A DNA stretch of 64,000 nt from Treponema primitia ZAS-2 (GCF_000214375.1 NC_015578.1:1488001-1552000); one strand, 5' to 3'; shown: positions 22,490 through 32,059, counted from the stretch's first letter. The notes: generated by a model from the sequence alone, not told the origin. Program-made: numbers and translations.

Positions 22490-24224
22490 GTTTGTTTCCC
22501 CCATTACCGGATTGGACTTCCCACAGGAAGGTATAGGTCCCCTTGTTCCGAATAAGATCCCGGTGGCTCCCCTGTTCAATGATACGGCCCCGATCCAGCA
22601 ATATGATATGATCCGCTTTTTCAATAGTTGAGAGCCGGTGGGAAATCAATATGCCGGAACGTTTTTCCAGCAGGCGCCGGATGTTTTTTAAAATATCCTG
22701 TTCGGTCTTTGAATCCACCGCAGAAAGACTGTCGTCAAGGATAAGGATGGCCGGGTCCTTAATCAGAGCCCGGGCTATGGATACCCGCTGTTTTTGTCCG
22801 CCTGAAAGGGTAACCCCACGCTCACCTACAAGGGTATCAAAGCCATCGGGAAAAGAAATAATGTTATCGTAAATTTCAGAAAGACGGGCAGCTTCCTCTA
22901 TTTCCTCCATTTTATAACTCTGGCTGAAAAATTCAATATTGTTTTTTATGGTGGTGGAAAAAAGAAAATTGTCCTGGGGAACATAGCCAATACTTTCCCT
23001 GAGCACATCCACCGGTATATCCTGGATGTTCTCCCCGTCGATAAGGATCTCTCCGGAGTCCGGGTCGTAGAGCCGCAGAATCAGGTTGGCAATGGTGGTC
23101 TTTCCGGACCCGGTAGCACCGGCGATGCCGAAGGTTTCCCCGCTCTTTATCTTAAAGGATATATCTTCCAGGGTAGGTCCCACCGCTCCCGGATACCGGA
23201 AGCTTACATGGCGGAATTCAATAGCCCCCAGCAGCTGAAAGGCATCCTGCTTTATCCGGTGCAGCCTATTGTCGGATATATTAAAAAGATCCTCCAGCCG
23301 GCTGTAGGAGGCGTTTCCCTTTTGAATAAGATCAATAATACGTCCCACGGTTGTTACCGGTGCCATCAGCGCCAAAAGGTATAAATTAAAGGCGATAAAA
23401 TCTCCCACACTTATCTGCCCGGCCTGAATAAGCCGGCTTCCGTAGATGATAAAAAGAAGAAAACTAAAGCCGAAGCAGATTTGAATACCAGGCGTCAAAA
23501 GGGCGGAAATTTTGGTCAGCCTTATTTGGGCGGAAACCCGCTCCCCGCTCAGGCCGATGAAACGTTTTACTTCGTCTTTTTCCTGGGCAAATGATTTAAT
23601 AATCCGTATCCCCGAAATGCTTTCCTGTATGCGATCTGCGATTGCCGCATAGGCTTCCTGGACATTCCGAAACCGCTGGCGGATCATCGGGGCAAGGATG
23701 AACATCAACAGGATTGCAAAAGGCACCGGAAGCACCGCCAGTATCGCCAGGCGCGGGTTTATCAGCCGGGACATAAAAAACACCGATAGTATTCCCGTGG
23801 TTATCCCGTCCAGGGATTGTATGAACCCCGGGCCAAAGGCCATCCTGATGGCCTGGACATCGTTAATCGCATGGGCAACCAGATCGCCGGTCTTATGTTC
23901 ACTGTAAAACCCCAGAGGCAGGGTTTGCAGATGCCGGAAAAGGGCGCCCCGAAGGTACACCTCCACAGCCCGGCTGTTTCCTATCAAAAACCAGCGCCAT
24001 ACAAACTTCAGGGAAAAAACAATCAGCGCCAAGGACATTACCAGCAGAACCCGACGGAGTATCTCCTGCCGGGACAGGAACTGCGAAACCAGGGCATCGG
24101 TGATACCCCCAAGCATCCCGGGAATCCTCATGGCAATAGACGCGCACCCAAAGAGAATGAGAATTCCTGCGGTATAACTGAGGGCATGCCGCTTTATAAA
24201 GCCGGTGAGCAGATCCTTTAGCAT
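22482..24224 (-). CDS. ABC exporter half, degenerate ATPase site subunit
   Basis: This 580-residue partner has the same layout: a six-helix membrane domain and a nucleotide-binding domain with Walker A GATGSGKTT and a perfect signature LSGGQKQR. Its Walker B reads LILDDSLSAVD, with Asp where the catalytic Glu belongs. In known heterodimeric exporters such as TM287/288 this Asp marks the non-hydrolysing site. The signature motifs fit, because the perfect LSGGQ here completes the active site of the partner. It is the first gene of the pair. Confidence 0.93.
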   Translation of the reverse strand: MLKDLLTGFIKRHALSYTAGILILFGCASIAMRIPGMLGGITDALVSQFLSRQEILRRVLLVMSLALIVFSLKFVWRWFLIGNSRAVEVYLRGALFRHLQTLPLGFYSEHKTGDLVAHAINDVQAIRMAFGPGFIQSLDGITTGILSVFFMSRLINPRLAILAVLPVPFAILLMFILAPMIRQRFRNVQEAYAAIADRIQESISGIRIIKSFAQEKDEVKRFIGLSGERVSAQIRLTKISALLTPGIQICFGFSFLLFIIYGSRLIQAGQISVGDFIAFNLYLLALMAPVTTVGRIIDLIQKGNASYSRLEDLFNISDNRLHRIKQDAFQLLGAIEFRHVSFRYPGAVGPTLEDISFKIKSGETFGIAGATGSGKTTIANLILRLYDPDSGEILIDGENIQDIPVDVLRESIGYVPQDNFLFSTTIKNNIEFFSQSYKMEEIEEAARLSEIYDNIISFPDGFDTLVGERGVTLSGGQKQRVSIARALIKDPAILILDDSLSAVDSKTEQDILKNIRRLLEKRSGILISHRLSTIEKADHIILLDRGRIIEQGSHRDLIRNKGTYTFLWEVQSGNGGNKHE

Positions 24225-24374
24225 TTTAGTCCTGTTTTATCGTCATGGGTCCTGGATGTCTTTGTTATACCATATGGAGCTGGGTTTGTCACGGCTGGTT
24301 CATTTAAAAAAGTAACTTTGCCGGGGTGCTTGACTTTTTTATCGGGATATGTAATGATTACGCCGTCATATAAT

Positions 24375-24447
<73 letters not shown>

Positions 24448-24448
<1 letters not shown>

Positions 24449-24486
24449 AAGCCGTAAGTCTTTGTAACATAAAGACTTACGGCTTT
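24448..24486 (+). terminator. Strong stem-loop after tRNA-Arg
   Basis: AAAGCCGTAAGTCTTT and its exact complement form a 16-bp stem with a 7-nt loop, starting at the last tRNA base. No T-tract follows (GAAAAAACC), so it may terminate inefficiently or act as a 3'-trailer processing or stability element. The rest of the gap, up to 24783, shows only one minor CACCGG-GAAA-CCGGTG hairpin at about 24502-24519. Confidence 0.5.
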
Positions 24487-24783
24487 GAAAAAACCTAAAA
24501 CCACCGGGAAACCGGTGCTTCAAGCTTATTTAATTCACCTAGAATCTTGTCCATGAAAAACCCGACCCGGGATAATTTTTCCTCTGATTTTTTGTTTTTC
24601 CCTATAATTTTACAGCTTTCAATACCCGTAAGGCTAAATGGCTGCTATTTTTTTATATACTTATTAAGACAGAGTAAAAAAACGATCGTGGTTTGTGCTG
24701 CCTGTCAGTAGCCAGCCGGTTTTATGGACAGAACAGCTCATTGTCTACCTAAAAGTGATAAAAAATATCTTTTGGGGGAGTGT

Positions 24784-25290
24784 ATGAAAAAAATAATTTC
24801 GTTCTTAATAATTCTACTAGTTTTAACCGGATTGGCATCAGCACAAACCCTTTCTGCGGAAACGCCGGTTTCTGAAAAAAAAACACTGAAAGTAAGTATC
24901 TGGGCCGGGCTGGAATGGAATATGAATGCCCGTACCTTGTTCAGCCTTGGGGGAATCCTAGGTGCGAATTATGCCATTAAATCTTCTTTTGCAGCAGGAA
25001 TTAAAAATGGTTTTAGTTATAACTTCAATGAAATTGTGGTTCTGGAACCGGAAGGTTTTTTCCGCTGGTATTTTTTGCAAGGCGAGGCCGGAAGTATCTT
25101 CCTCCAGGGTGACCTGGGGGCAAGTTTTATTTTTGCTGATTCCCGGCTGTATATGCTGCCCCTGGGCGGTATAAGCGGGGGTATCCGTATATATCTGAAG
25201 AATTCGGAAAACTTTTTTTTGGAACCCTATGGCCGTCTGGGCTACCCCTTTGTTTTCGGTATTGGTATTACCGGCGGGTATTCGTTTTAG
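24784..25290 (+). CDS. Predicted outer-membrane or periplasmic beta-barrel protein
   Basis: ATG 24784 follows TTTTGGGGGAGTGT and gives MKKIISFLIILLVLTGLASAQ, a clear signal peptide cut after Ala-Ser-Ala or nearby. The mature part, about 147 residues, alternates aromatic and glycine-rich strands (WAGLEWNMNARTLFSLGGI, GISGGIRIYL, GYPFVFGIGITGGYSF). It ends in Phe, as many small outer-membrane barrels do. The family was not recognised. A lipoprotein gene follows after a 12-base gap with its own GGAGGA, so the two are probably co-transcribed. Confidence 0.7.
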   Translation: MKKIISFLIILLVLTGLASAQTLSAETPVSEKKTLKVSIWAGLEWNMNARTLFSLGGILGANYAIKSSFAAGIKNGFSYNFNEIVVLEPEGFFRWYFLQGEAGSIFLQGDLGASFIFADSRLYMLPLGGISGGIRIYLKNSENFFLEPYGRLGYPFVFGIGITGGYSF

Positions 25291-25302
25291 GGAGGAAGAG
25301 TG

Positions 25303-26667
25303 ATGAAGCAATTTTATTGGTTACTAATCAGTTTTGCCGCAGTTATAGTAAGCGGCTGTTCAAATCCTTTTTTCCCCAAAAAACCGGAAATCCCGCCCGA
25401 ACCGAAGGCTGTGCTGGAATCCCTGCGCATAAGCCAGGAACCTAATAAAAGTTTTTATATCATCGGGGAAGATTTTGATCATCAGGGGCTGGAAGTAATC
25501 GGCCTTTATTCGGACAACACGGAAAAAATCGAACCCATAGACCGGGAAAACCTGAGCGGCTACGATGAAGAAACCCCGGGTCCCCAGGATATCACCGTCT
25601 CGGTGGAAGAAGAGACTGCGACCTTTACGGTAATAGTCTGCGATCTTGATCATATTGCGGTAAGCGCCACGCCCCAAAAACTCAATTACGCCAAGGGGGA
25701 AGCGCTGGATATAACGGGCCTGGAGATTATCGGCTATTACGCCTATGAGGACAGTCCGTTTTTATCACAGAATGAGCCGGTCTTCCCGGAAAATCTGAGC
25801 GGGTATAACATGGAAATACCGTCGCCACAATCCGTTACCGTTACTATCAAGGAAAAGACGGCTGGTTTTGCAATAAAAGTGTTTCCTCTGGAATGGCTGG
25901 AAATAACCGGTAAAGGGAAAGAGTATTACGTCCTGGGGGAAGAGCTTGATCTGGACAGCATGGAAGTAACGGGGCATTACGTGGATCCCAATGATCCTTA
26001 TACAGAGGTTACCAGGATCGAAACCCTGGAGCCGGGCATGATAAGCGGCTATGATCCTGATGCAATGGGCAGCCAGACGGTCACCATAACCATAGACGGT
26101 AAAACAGAGGTGTTTACGATAAAAGTCTGGGAATTTATCGATCTTGTGATAAGCAGCCTGCCGCTGAAAAAGATCTATACCAAGGGCGATGAACTGGACC
26201 TTAAGGGGCTGGTGGTAATAGGGACCTATACCGATGACGGTAGTAACACGGTGGAACGGGAAGAAACCATCACCTTGGATAATATCATCGGCTACGATAA
26301 GGACCTGCAGGATGTCCAAATTATTACGGTGAAGGTACGGCATCTGGAGGTCAGCTTTACTATAACGGTGGAAGGCCAGGTACAGGTACTTATTTATCTT
26401 GACGCACCGCCGGGGGGAGTGCCGGAGCATATTACCCTTTCCAAAACCGGAGTTAACTTTCCTTCTGAAGTGGAATTGACCCTGTCCCTGGAATATGAGG
26501 AATACGGCTGGTTTATTAATAACAGCGATAGTGCTGCTTCCCTGAGCGAAACCTTTGTGCTCAATGCCCATGGCCTTCCCCTGAGCGATAATCTGCTCAG
26601 GATTGAGGTAAAAACCTTTGAAGGAATTTATTACGGCAAAGAGCTGGTCTTTACCATTGTGAAATAG
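25303..26667 (+). CDS. Lipoprotein with four Ig-like (Big_3-type) repeats
   Basis: ATG 25303 is six bases after GGAGGA. The N-terminus MKQFYWLLISFAAVIVSGC is a lipoprotein signal with Cys19. The rest is four repeats of about 75-85 residues. Each has a YxxGExLDLxGLxVxGxY-like start, then SGYD or IGYD, then a QxVTVxxxxxxxxFxIxV end, which is the bacterial Ig-like Big_3 pattern. A shorter beta-rich C-terminal domain follows. Such domains usually serve as surface spacers or carbohydrate-contact modules; the ligand here is unknown. The next gene begins 12 bp downstream with GGAG. Confidence 0.8.
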   Translation: MKQFYWLLISFAAVIVSGCSNPFFPKKPEIPPEPKAVLESLRISQEPNKSFYIIGEDFDHQGLEVIGLYSDNTEKIEPIDRENLSGYDEETPGPQDITVSVEEETATFTVIVCDLDHIAVSATPQKLNYAKGEALDITGLEIIGYYAYEDSPFLSQNEPVFPENLSGYNMEIPSPQSVTVTIKEKTAGFAIKVFPLEWLEITGKGKEYYVLGEELDLDSMEVTGHYVDPNDPYTEVTRIETLEPGMISGYDPDAMGSQTVTITIDGKTEVFTIKVWEFIDLVISSLPLKKIYTKGDELDLKGLVVIGTYTDDGSNTVEREETITLDNIIGYDKDLQDVQIITVKVRHLEVSFTITVEGQVQVLIYLDAPPGGVPEHITLSKTGVNFPSEVELTLSLEYEEYGWFINNSDSAASLSETFVLNAHGLPLSDNLLRIEVKTFEGIYYGKELVFTIVK

Positions 26668-26679
26668 GAGAAAAAAGCC

Positions 26680-28935
26680 ATGAAAAAAACTGCAGGACAA
26701 TTTTTTATTCGTGTTGAGGGGTTTAATACCCCGCCCTTTAGAGCGCTTAAAAAGGGTATTAAACCCCGAATACAACTACCTTATGAGAACAACATACCTC
26801 GTCCCTTTTGGGCGAGGTTGTTGATTCGTGGGGAGGGGGTTAAAAAGATTTTAACCCCTGAGTCCAATTCCTTAAGAGAACAACATACCTCGCGGCTTGC
26901 CGAGAGGTTGTTGATACCTGCCCTGGCTATTGCCTGGGGCCTTATCGCGGCTTGCACGCCGGCATTGAGCGCTCCTTCCCTAACCGGGGAAGAAGAAAGC
27001 GCCTGGGTCAGGGTCATCCTTGGGGACCGGGAGGAATCCCCGGGTGCCAGAACCGTGGTTCCCGCAGACCCGCTTTTTAGCTATACCCTGACCTTTACCA
27101 GCGACGACTACACGGAGGTAAAAAAGGAATGCACCGATACTGATATCCTTGTGAAGCTGGGAAAAGGGGACTGGGAACTCAAAGTGGAGGGGAAAAAAGC
27201 CGGCATTACGGTAGCGGAATCGGATACCATGCATCTCAGTATGCTCACCAAGGAGGCTGCCCCTAAGACCCTGCGGGTTGTGCTGCACCCGCTTACTACA
27301 TTCACCCTGGCAGATGGAAGCTTCCGTTATGATATACAGTTTGACAGCGGCCTTACGATCACTGAAGCCGGCCTTACCCTGAGCCCCATAGACAGCGGGA
27401 CGGCAACTGCTCCCATAGACCTGCTCCTCCAGGGAAGCGGGGATATCTCCCTGGCCCCGGGATACTACCGCCTCAGGGTTACCGCCCGCCAGAACCAGCA
27501 GGTCGCCGCCAGGGGGGACATTGTCCACATTTATTCAGATACCCAAACGGCAAAGGAGTATACTTTTACTGAGAATGATTTTGCGGAGAGCGTATTTCTT
27601 GCGGGCACGGCTAACTCCGCCGGCTATACCCCCCGGTGGGTGTATGTGTACCAGGGCGAGGACTGTACCAATCAACTTGCGGATGCGGAGGCTAGCGGGG
27701 GAAAATGGGAACTGTTTGTACCTTCGTCCTATGGCAAGGTCTACATTAAGACGGAACTGGAAAAGGAGGGAGCCATCTTTTTCAGTAAACCTGAGCTCTA
27801 TCCTGCGGATGGCAGCAGTATTCCTGCGGGAGGGGATGCCCATGTTTCTTTGGCGGTCAACCGGTATGATATCACAAAAAACGCCATGCCCTACGGGAAC
27901 ATCAGTATGCTTTCCGCCGCCTTTGAAAACGAGCAGGTATCGATCACCGTAAACCCCAACAACGTGTACCACCTGCGCCCGGACAGTTTGCGCTATACCC
28001 CGGAAGGGGCGGCGGCGGTAGTCATCCCCTGGACCGCCAATCCCGCAAGCTTCGCCATGCCCGCCAGGACCGTGGCAATGGATGCGGTATTTGACAGCGA
28101 TATTGCCCTGCTCCATGTTCCTTCCCAGGGTATCACCTTCCCCACCGGGGATTCAGACACCGGCCGCAATACCCTGGGTTATAATTTTAGCCTGGGAGAG
28201 ACGGAAGTTACCTACGAACTCTGGTACCGGGTGCGGATGTGGGCAAAAGATCATGGGTATATCTTTGACAATCCCGGAACGGTACAAGGTACGGACTATG
28301 CCCCGGGCATAACTCCCGCTTCCCTGGGAAACCGTCGTTTACAGCCTATAACCAAGGTAAACTGGTATGATGCGCTGGTATGGTGCAATGCCATGACCGA
28401 GTGGTATAACGCCGAAACCGGCAGTTCCTTTGAGCCCGTATATGTGAGGGGAAACAATGTTGTACGCAATAGTACGGTAAATACTACGACCCTTGGCATA
28501 AAGCCCGGCGCTAAGGGCTTCCGTTTACCCAGCATCGTAGAATGGGAATTTGCCGCCCGGTGGCAGGGAGAAGAACGCGACTTTACCGCAGCTATAGGCA
28601 TCAGTTCCAACGGTACCCAGTATTACTTTACCCCCGGGAATTATGCCAGCGGGGCAATGAACCCTGTCACTAATAACAATGAGACCAGCCGGGTGGCAGT
28701 GTTCTCCGGAACGGCAGCCCTGACCATAAAACAAAGGGCGCCGAATCAACTGGGTTTCTATGATATGAGCGGAAATGTCCAGGAATGGTGTATTGAAACA
28801 GCCATTTCACACTGGGAAATCCGGGGTGGATCTTTCGAGGATGACCTAAGTGCTATGGCCCTGGGAAGGAGCATCAGTTATGGGCCTTTGCGGGCGGATA
28901 GAGACACCGGCTTCCGGGTGGCTCAAACGGAGTAG
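26680..28935 (+). CDS. Lipoprotein with C-terminal SUMF1/FGE-sulfatase-like domain
   Basis: ATG 26680 follows TAGGAG and begins MKKTAGQFFIR. The hydrophobic signal segment LIPALAIAWGLIAAC, with a lipobox Cys, comes only 65-80 residues later. The stretch in between is hairpin-repeat sequence read in frame. The mature protein has beta-rich modules. Its C-terminal domain (about residues 490-751) carries GETEVTYELW, NWYDALVWCNAMTEW, GFRLPSIVEWEFAAR, YDMSGNVQEWC, RGGSF and GFRV, typical of the SUMF1/FGE fold. The cysteine pair of true formylglycine-generating enzymes is not seen, so a binding role is more likely. Confidence 0.8.
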   Translation: MKKTAGQFFIRVEGFNTPPFRALKKGIKPRIQLPYENNIPRPFWARLLIRGEGVKKILTPESNSLREQHTSRLAERLLIPALAIAWGLIAACTPALSAPSLTGEEESAWVRVILGDREESPGARTVVPADPLFSYTLTFTSDDYTEVKKECTDTDILVKLGKGDWELKVEGKKAGITVAESDTMHLSMLTKEAAPKTLRVVLHPLTTFTLADGSFRYDIQFDSGLTITEAGLTLSPIDSGTATAPIDLLLQGSGDISLAPGYYRLRVTARQNQQVAARGDIVHIYSDTQTAKEYTFTENDFAESVFLAGTANSAGYTPRWVYVYQGEDCTNQLADAEASGGKWELFVPSSYGKVYIKTELEKEGAIFFSKPELYPADGSSIPAGGDAHVSLAVNRYDITKNAMPYGNISMLSAAFENEQVSITVNPNNVYHLRPDSLRYTPEGAAAVVIPWTANPASFAMPARTVAMDAVFDSDIALLHVPSQGITFPTGDSDTGRNTLGYNFSLGETEVTYELWYRVRMWAKDHGYIFDNPGTVQGTDYAPGITPASLGNRRLQPITKVNWYDALVWCNAMTEWYNAETGSSFEPVYVRGNNVVRNSTVNTTTLGIKPGAKGFRLPSIVEWEFAARWQGEERDFTAAIGISSNGTQYYFTPGNYASGAMNPVTNNNETSRVAVFSGTAALTIKQRAPNQLGFYDMSGNVQEWCIETAISHWEIRGGSFEDDLSAMALGRSISYGPLRADRDTGFRVAQTE
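26725..26916 (+). repeat. Hairpin-repeat cluster inside the lipoprotein signal region
   Basis: GGGGTTTAATACCC pairs with GGGTATTAAACCCC (about 26718-26767). GGGGTTAAAA-AGA-TTTTAACCCC forms a perfect 3-nt-loop hairpin near 26837-26859. The 17-mer GAGAACAACATACCTCG occurs at 26785 and again at 26876, each followed by a GAGGTTGTTGAT complement. The 91-bp offset means the two copies are read in different frames, yet no stop codon arises. Confidence 0.75.
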
Positions 28936-28944
28936 GGGCGGCGC

Positions 28945-30144
28945 CTAGAGCCGTGCCGCTACGGCGTCGATAAATTCCCAGGAGTCCAGGGGCCGGGGGG
29001 GAGCGGGAACTGCCAGGCGGGCCAGGTCGGCGGTCATCTCCCCCGCTTCTATGGCAGCGAGGGCGGCCTTTTCCAGGTTACGCGCAAAGGCTGCCAGATC
29101 GGGCAGGCTGTCCAGTTCAGCCCGCTTTGCCAGGGCGCCGGTCCAGGCGAAGATCAGAGCCACAGGGTTGGTGCTGGTCTTTTCCCCTTTTTGCCAGCGG
29201 TAGTAATGCTGCTGCACCGTGCCGTGGGCCGCTTCGTATTCCACCGCCCCGCTGGGAGACACCAGGACACTGGTCATCATGGCCAGGCTTCCTGCAGCGC
29301 TGGCGACCATGTCGCTCATCACATCACCGTCGTAGTTTTTGCAGGCCCAGAGAAAGCCCCCGTCCCCTTTCACCGTCCGGGCCACCGCATCGTCGATGAG
29401 GGTGTAGAAGTATTGGACCCCTGCGGCGGCGCATTTTTCTTTAAATTCGGTTTCGTATATTTCAGCGAACAATTCCTTGAAGCGGCCGTCATAGGTTTTG
29501 GAAATAGTATCCTTGGTAGCGAACCAGACCGGGAGTTTTTCTCCAATGGCGTAGAGGAAGCAGGAACGGGCGAAACTTCTGATTGAGTCGTCCAGGTTGT
29601 GCATACCTTGTGCTATGCCTGAGCTCTTCATGTCTGCAACCAGGACCCGCTGTTCCGCGCCATTCGCACCGGTATACACCAGCTCCACTTTCCCCGGGCC
29701 GGGGATGCGCATTTCTGCGGCTTTGTATATGTCCCCGTAGGCGTGGCGGCCTATGACTATAGGTTTGGTCCAACTTGCGATGCTTGGTTTGATGCAGGAA
29801 ACTGAGATAGGCTTGCGGAAAACCGTGCCGTCCAGGATCGCCCGGATGGTGGCATTGGGGCTGGGGTAGAGTGCCTGAAGCTTGTATTCAGTTTGCCGGG
29901 CGGCATTGGCGGTGATGGTGGCGCATTTGACCCCCACCCCCAGTCGCTGGATGGCCCGGGCCGATTCGGCGCTCACCGAATCCGCGGTGGCGTCCCGGTT
30001 TGCCAGACCCAGGTCGTAGTATTCGGTTTTCAGGTCCACCCGGGGGAGGATCAGCTTTTCCTTTACTAGGGCCCAGAGTACCCGGGTCATCTCATCCCCG
30101 TCGATTTCTACGATGGGGTTTTTCATACTTATCCGTCTAGCCAT
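28945..30144 (-). CDS. icd: NADP-dependent isocitrate dehydrogenase (type II, dimeric)
   Basis: This 399-residue enzyme decarboxylates isocitrate to 2-oxoglutarate. It resembles the homodimeric type found in eukaryotes and some bacteria. Matching segments are IVEIDGDEMTRVLW, YYDLGLANRDAT, GVKCATITANAARQTEYKL, PIVIGRHAYGDIY, FLWACKNYDGDVMSDMVA and EYEAAHGTVQQHYY with the NADP-contact region STNPVALIFAW. The start at ATG 30144 is supported by GAGGAAG on the minus strand. Without other TCA genes in the window, its role is probably supply of 2-oxoglutarate and NADPH. Confidence 0.95.
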   Translation of the reverse strand: MARRISMKNPIVEIDGDEMTRVLWALVKEKLILPRVDLKTEYYDLGLANRDATADSVSAESARAIQRLGVGVKCATITANAARQTEYKLQALYPSPNATIRAILDGTVFRKPISVSCIKPSIASWTKPIVIGRHAYGDIYKAAEMRIPGPGKVELVYTGANGAEQRVLVADMKSSGIAQGMHNLDDSIRSFARSCFLYAIGEKLPVWFATKDTISKTYDGRFKELFAEIYETEFKEKCAAAGVQYFYTLIDDAVARTVKGDGGFLWACKNYDGDVMSDMVASAAGSLAMMTSVLVSPSGAVEYEAAHGTVQQHYYRWQKGEKTSTNPVALIFAWTGALAKRAELDSLPDLAAFARNLEKAALAAIEAGEMTADLARLAVPAPPRPLDSWEFIDAVAARL

Positions 30145-30215
30145 TGTTTTCTTCCTCGGTTTTACTATAGTATAAAAATGCGAATTATATCAATTGTTGG
30201 GCCTTATGGCAGAGC

Positions 30216-30244
30216 TTGAAGTAATGCCCCTAGGCGCATACAAT
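30216..30244 (+). promoter_or_regulatory. Promoter of galM
   Basis: TTGAAG (30216-30221) and TACAAT (30239-30244) are separated by 17 bp, with the start expected near 30251. Confidence 0.5.
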
Positions 30245-30255
30245 ACGAAAAAAAT

Positions 30256-31320
30256 ATGGGGGTACCCTTGAAAATAACTGAAAAAACCTTTGGAATCCTT
30301 TCTACCGGAAAAAAAGCGACCCTTTTTACCCTGAAAGCAGGGGAATTAACCCTGTCACTTTCCAGTTTTGGGGCAATTTGGACATCCCTTTTAGTACCCT
30401 CCGGAAAAGAGGGAACCGCGGACATACTTTTGGGGTATTCCACCCTGGACGGCTATACCCATAATAAGCCCCATATAGGGGCCACCATCGGCCGTTTCGG
30501 GAACCGTATCCGGGACGGGCGTTTCGCCCTTAACGGGAAAACCTATACTCTGCCGAAAAACGATGGGGAACACTGCCTCCATGGGGGCCTGCGGGGTTTT
30601 GATAAGCTGCTCTGGAAAGGGGAGGCTTATAAGGAAAGGGACGGGGTTTTTGTCCGTTTTGAGCTGAGAAGCCCCGACGGGGATCAGGGCTTCCCCGGGA
30701 ACCTCAAGGCGGTGGTGAGCTATGGCATTACCAAATCCCATGAAATTATCGCCGACTACCGGGCAAAAGTTGACACCCCCTGCCCGATCAACTTAACCAA
30801 CCATGCTTATTTTAACCTTGCCGGGGAGGGCAGCGGGGATATTCTGGATCATGAACTTGAATTGTACGCCTCTTCCTACCTGGCGGTGGATTCTTCTCTA
30901 ATCCCTACCGGGGAACTTACACCAACTGCCGGGAGCCCCTTTGATTTTAGCTCCCGCAAACCCATTGGCCGGGATTTTCAGGGTACCTTGGGGAAAAACG
31001 GGTCATCAGGCCCGGGCTATGACCACTGTTTTGTGGTGGACGGGGAGAATGGGAAGCTGCGCCCCTGTGCGGATGTGCTGGAGCCCCGGTCCGGCCGGTC
31101 CATGCGGGTCTTTACTACTCAGCCGGGAGTCCAGTTTTACACGGGGAACTTTCTGGACGACCTGCCCGGGAAGGCCGGGTCCGTGTATACCAGGCATTCC
31201 GGGTTCTGCCTGGAAACCCAGTACCTGCCGGATTCACCAAACAGGGGGGAATTCCCCAGTTGTATCTTCGGGCCCCAGCGGGAATATCACGAAAAAGCGA
31301 TATTTTCATTAAATTGGTAA
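30256..31320 (+). CDS. galM: Aldose 1-epimerase (mutarotase)
   Basis: GalM interconverts alpha and beta anomers of hexoses. The 354-residue protein contains GATIGRFGNRIRDGRF, LHGGLRGFDKLLW (sugar-binding His), NLTNHAYFNLAGEG (catalytic His), GYDHCFV and the C-terminal FCLETQYLPDSPN with the catalytic Glu. ATG 30256 has no ribosome-binding site; a TTG at 30268 follows GGGGGTA and may be the real start. It is divergent from icd and stands alone. Confidence 0.94.
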   Translation: MGVPLKITEKTFGILSTGKKATLFTLKAGELTLSLSSFGAIWTSLLVPSGKEGTADILLGYSTLDGYTHNKPHIGATIGRFGNRIRDGRFALNGKTYTLPKNDGEHCLHGGLRGFDKLLWKGEAYKERDGVFVRFELRSPDGDQGFPGNLKAVVSYGITKSHEIIADYRAKVDTPCPINLTNHAYFNLAGEGSGDILDHELELYASSYLAVDSSLIPTGELTPTAGSPFDFSSRKPIGRDFQGTLGKNGSSGPGYDHCFVVDGENGKLRPCADVLEPRSGRSMRVFTTQPGVQFYTGNFLDDLPGKAGSVYTRHSGFCLETQYLPDSPNRGEFPSCIFGPQREYHEKAIFSLNW

Positions 31321-31441
31321 ATATTTATGTAATGGTATTGCATATTTCATTTTCACCGGATACAATTTGTTTGTTAGTGGAAGATTATTTTCAAATGGAA
31401 CCACGACTTGAATTTAAATATATATTATAGAAGAGGAGATT

Positions 31442-32056
31442 ATGGAAATACAACTTCAAGAGCTTATTGATAAAATTAAGAAAGACGGGATTACCAGCGC
31501 CTCTGAGGAAGCTTCCAAGCTGAAGTCCCAGGCGGAAGCCGATGCGGGGCGCATTACCGAAAGTGCCCGGAAAGAAGCGGCGGAGATAGTCTCCAAGGCT
31601 AAGGCCGATGCGGAACGGCTTGAAAAAGCCGGTACAGCCGCCCTTGAGCAGGCTTCCCGGAACCTGGTCCTTGCCTTTAAGGGAGAAATTGATGCCCTTT
31701 TAAGCAAGATTGTCGCCGCCAAGACAGGCAGCTCCTATGGTGACGATACCCTGAAGGCCATACTTCCGGAATTGGTAAAAAGCTGGGCCTCCAAGGGGAG
31801 CGATTCCCTGGACCTCATCCTCAGTGAGGATAACCTCACTAAACTCCGGGGCTATTTCAACGAACAGCTCGCCTCTGAAATCAGCAAGGGGGTGGAGTTA
31901 AAATCGGACCGTAATCTGGGCGCCGGTTTCCGTATTGCCAGCAAGGACGGGGCCGCTTATTACGACTTTTCCGCCGAATCCGTGGCGGAACTCCTGTCAG
32001 CCTACCTTAATCCCCGGCTTTCGGAGATTCTCAAGTCTTCGGCAAAAGGAAATTAA
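31442..32056 (+). CDS. atpE: V/A-type ATPase subunit E
   Basis: This 204-residue protein begins with a long charged helix rich in Glu, Ala and Lys (about residues 1-90), followed by a small C-terminal domain, as in the peripheral-stalk E subunit of V/A-type ATPases. GAGGAG lies five bases before the ATG. It opens the operon E-DUF2764-A-B-D-I-K, which matches the order known in spirochetes and chlamydiae. The G/H partner helix of the stalk was not found in the window. Confidence 0.88.
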   Translation: MEIQLQELIDKIKKDGITSASEEASKLKSQAEADAGRITESARKEAAEIVSKAKADAERLEKAGTAALEQASRNLVLAFKGEIDALLSKIVAAKTGSSYGDDTLKAILPELVKSWASKGSDSLDLILSEDNLTKLRGYFNEQLASEISKGVELKSDRNLGAGFRIASKDGAAYYDFSAESVAELLSAYLNPRLSEILKSSAKGN

Positions 32057-32059
32057 ACG

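Noticed and set aside
24369-24374. TATAAT directly before tRNA-Arg as its promoter
   Set aside because: A transcript from it would start inside the tRNA, and the TTGACT at 24330 has no good -10 at the right distance. The true promoter could not be assigned.
25765-26775. 336-codon open frame antisense to the Ig-repeat lipoprotein
   Set aside because: It covers the repeats on the opposite strand and looks like low-similarity shadow sequence.
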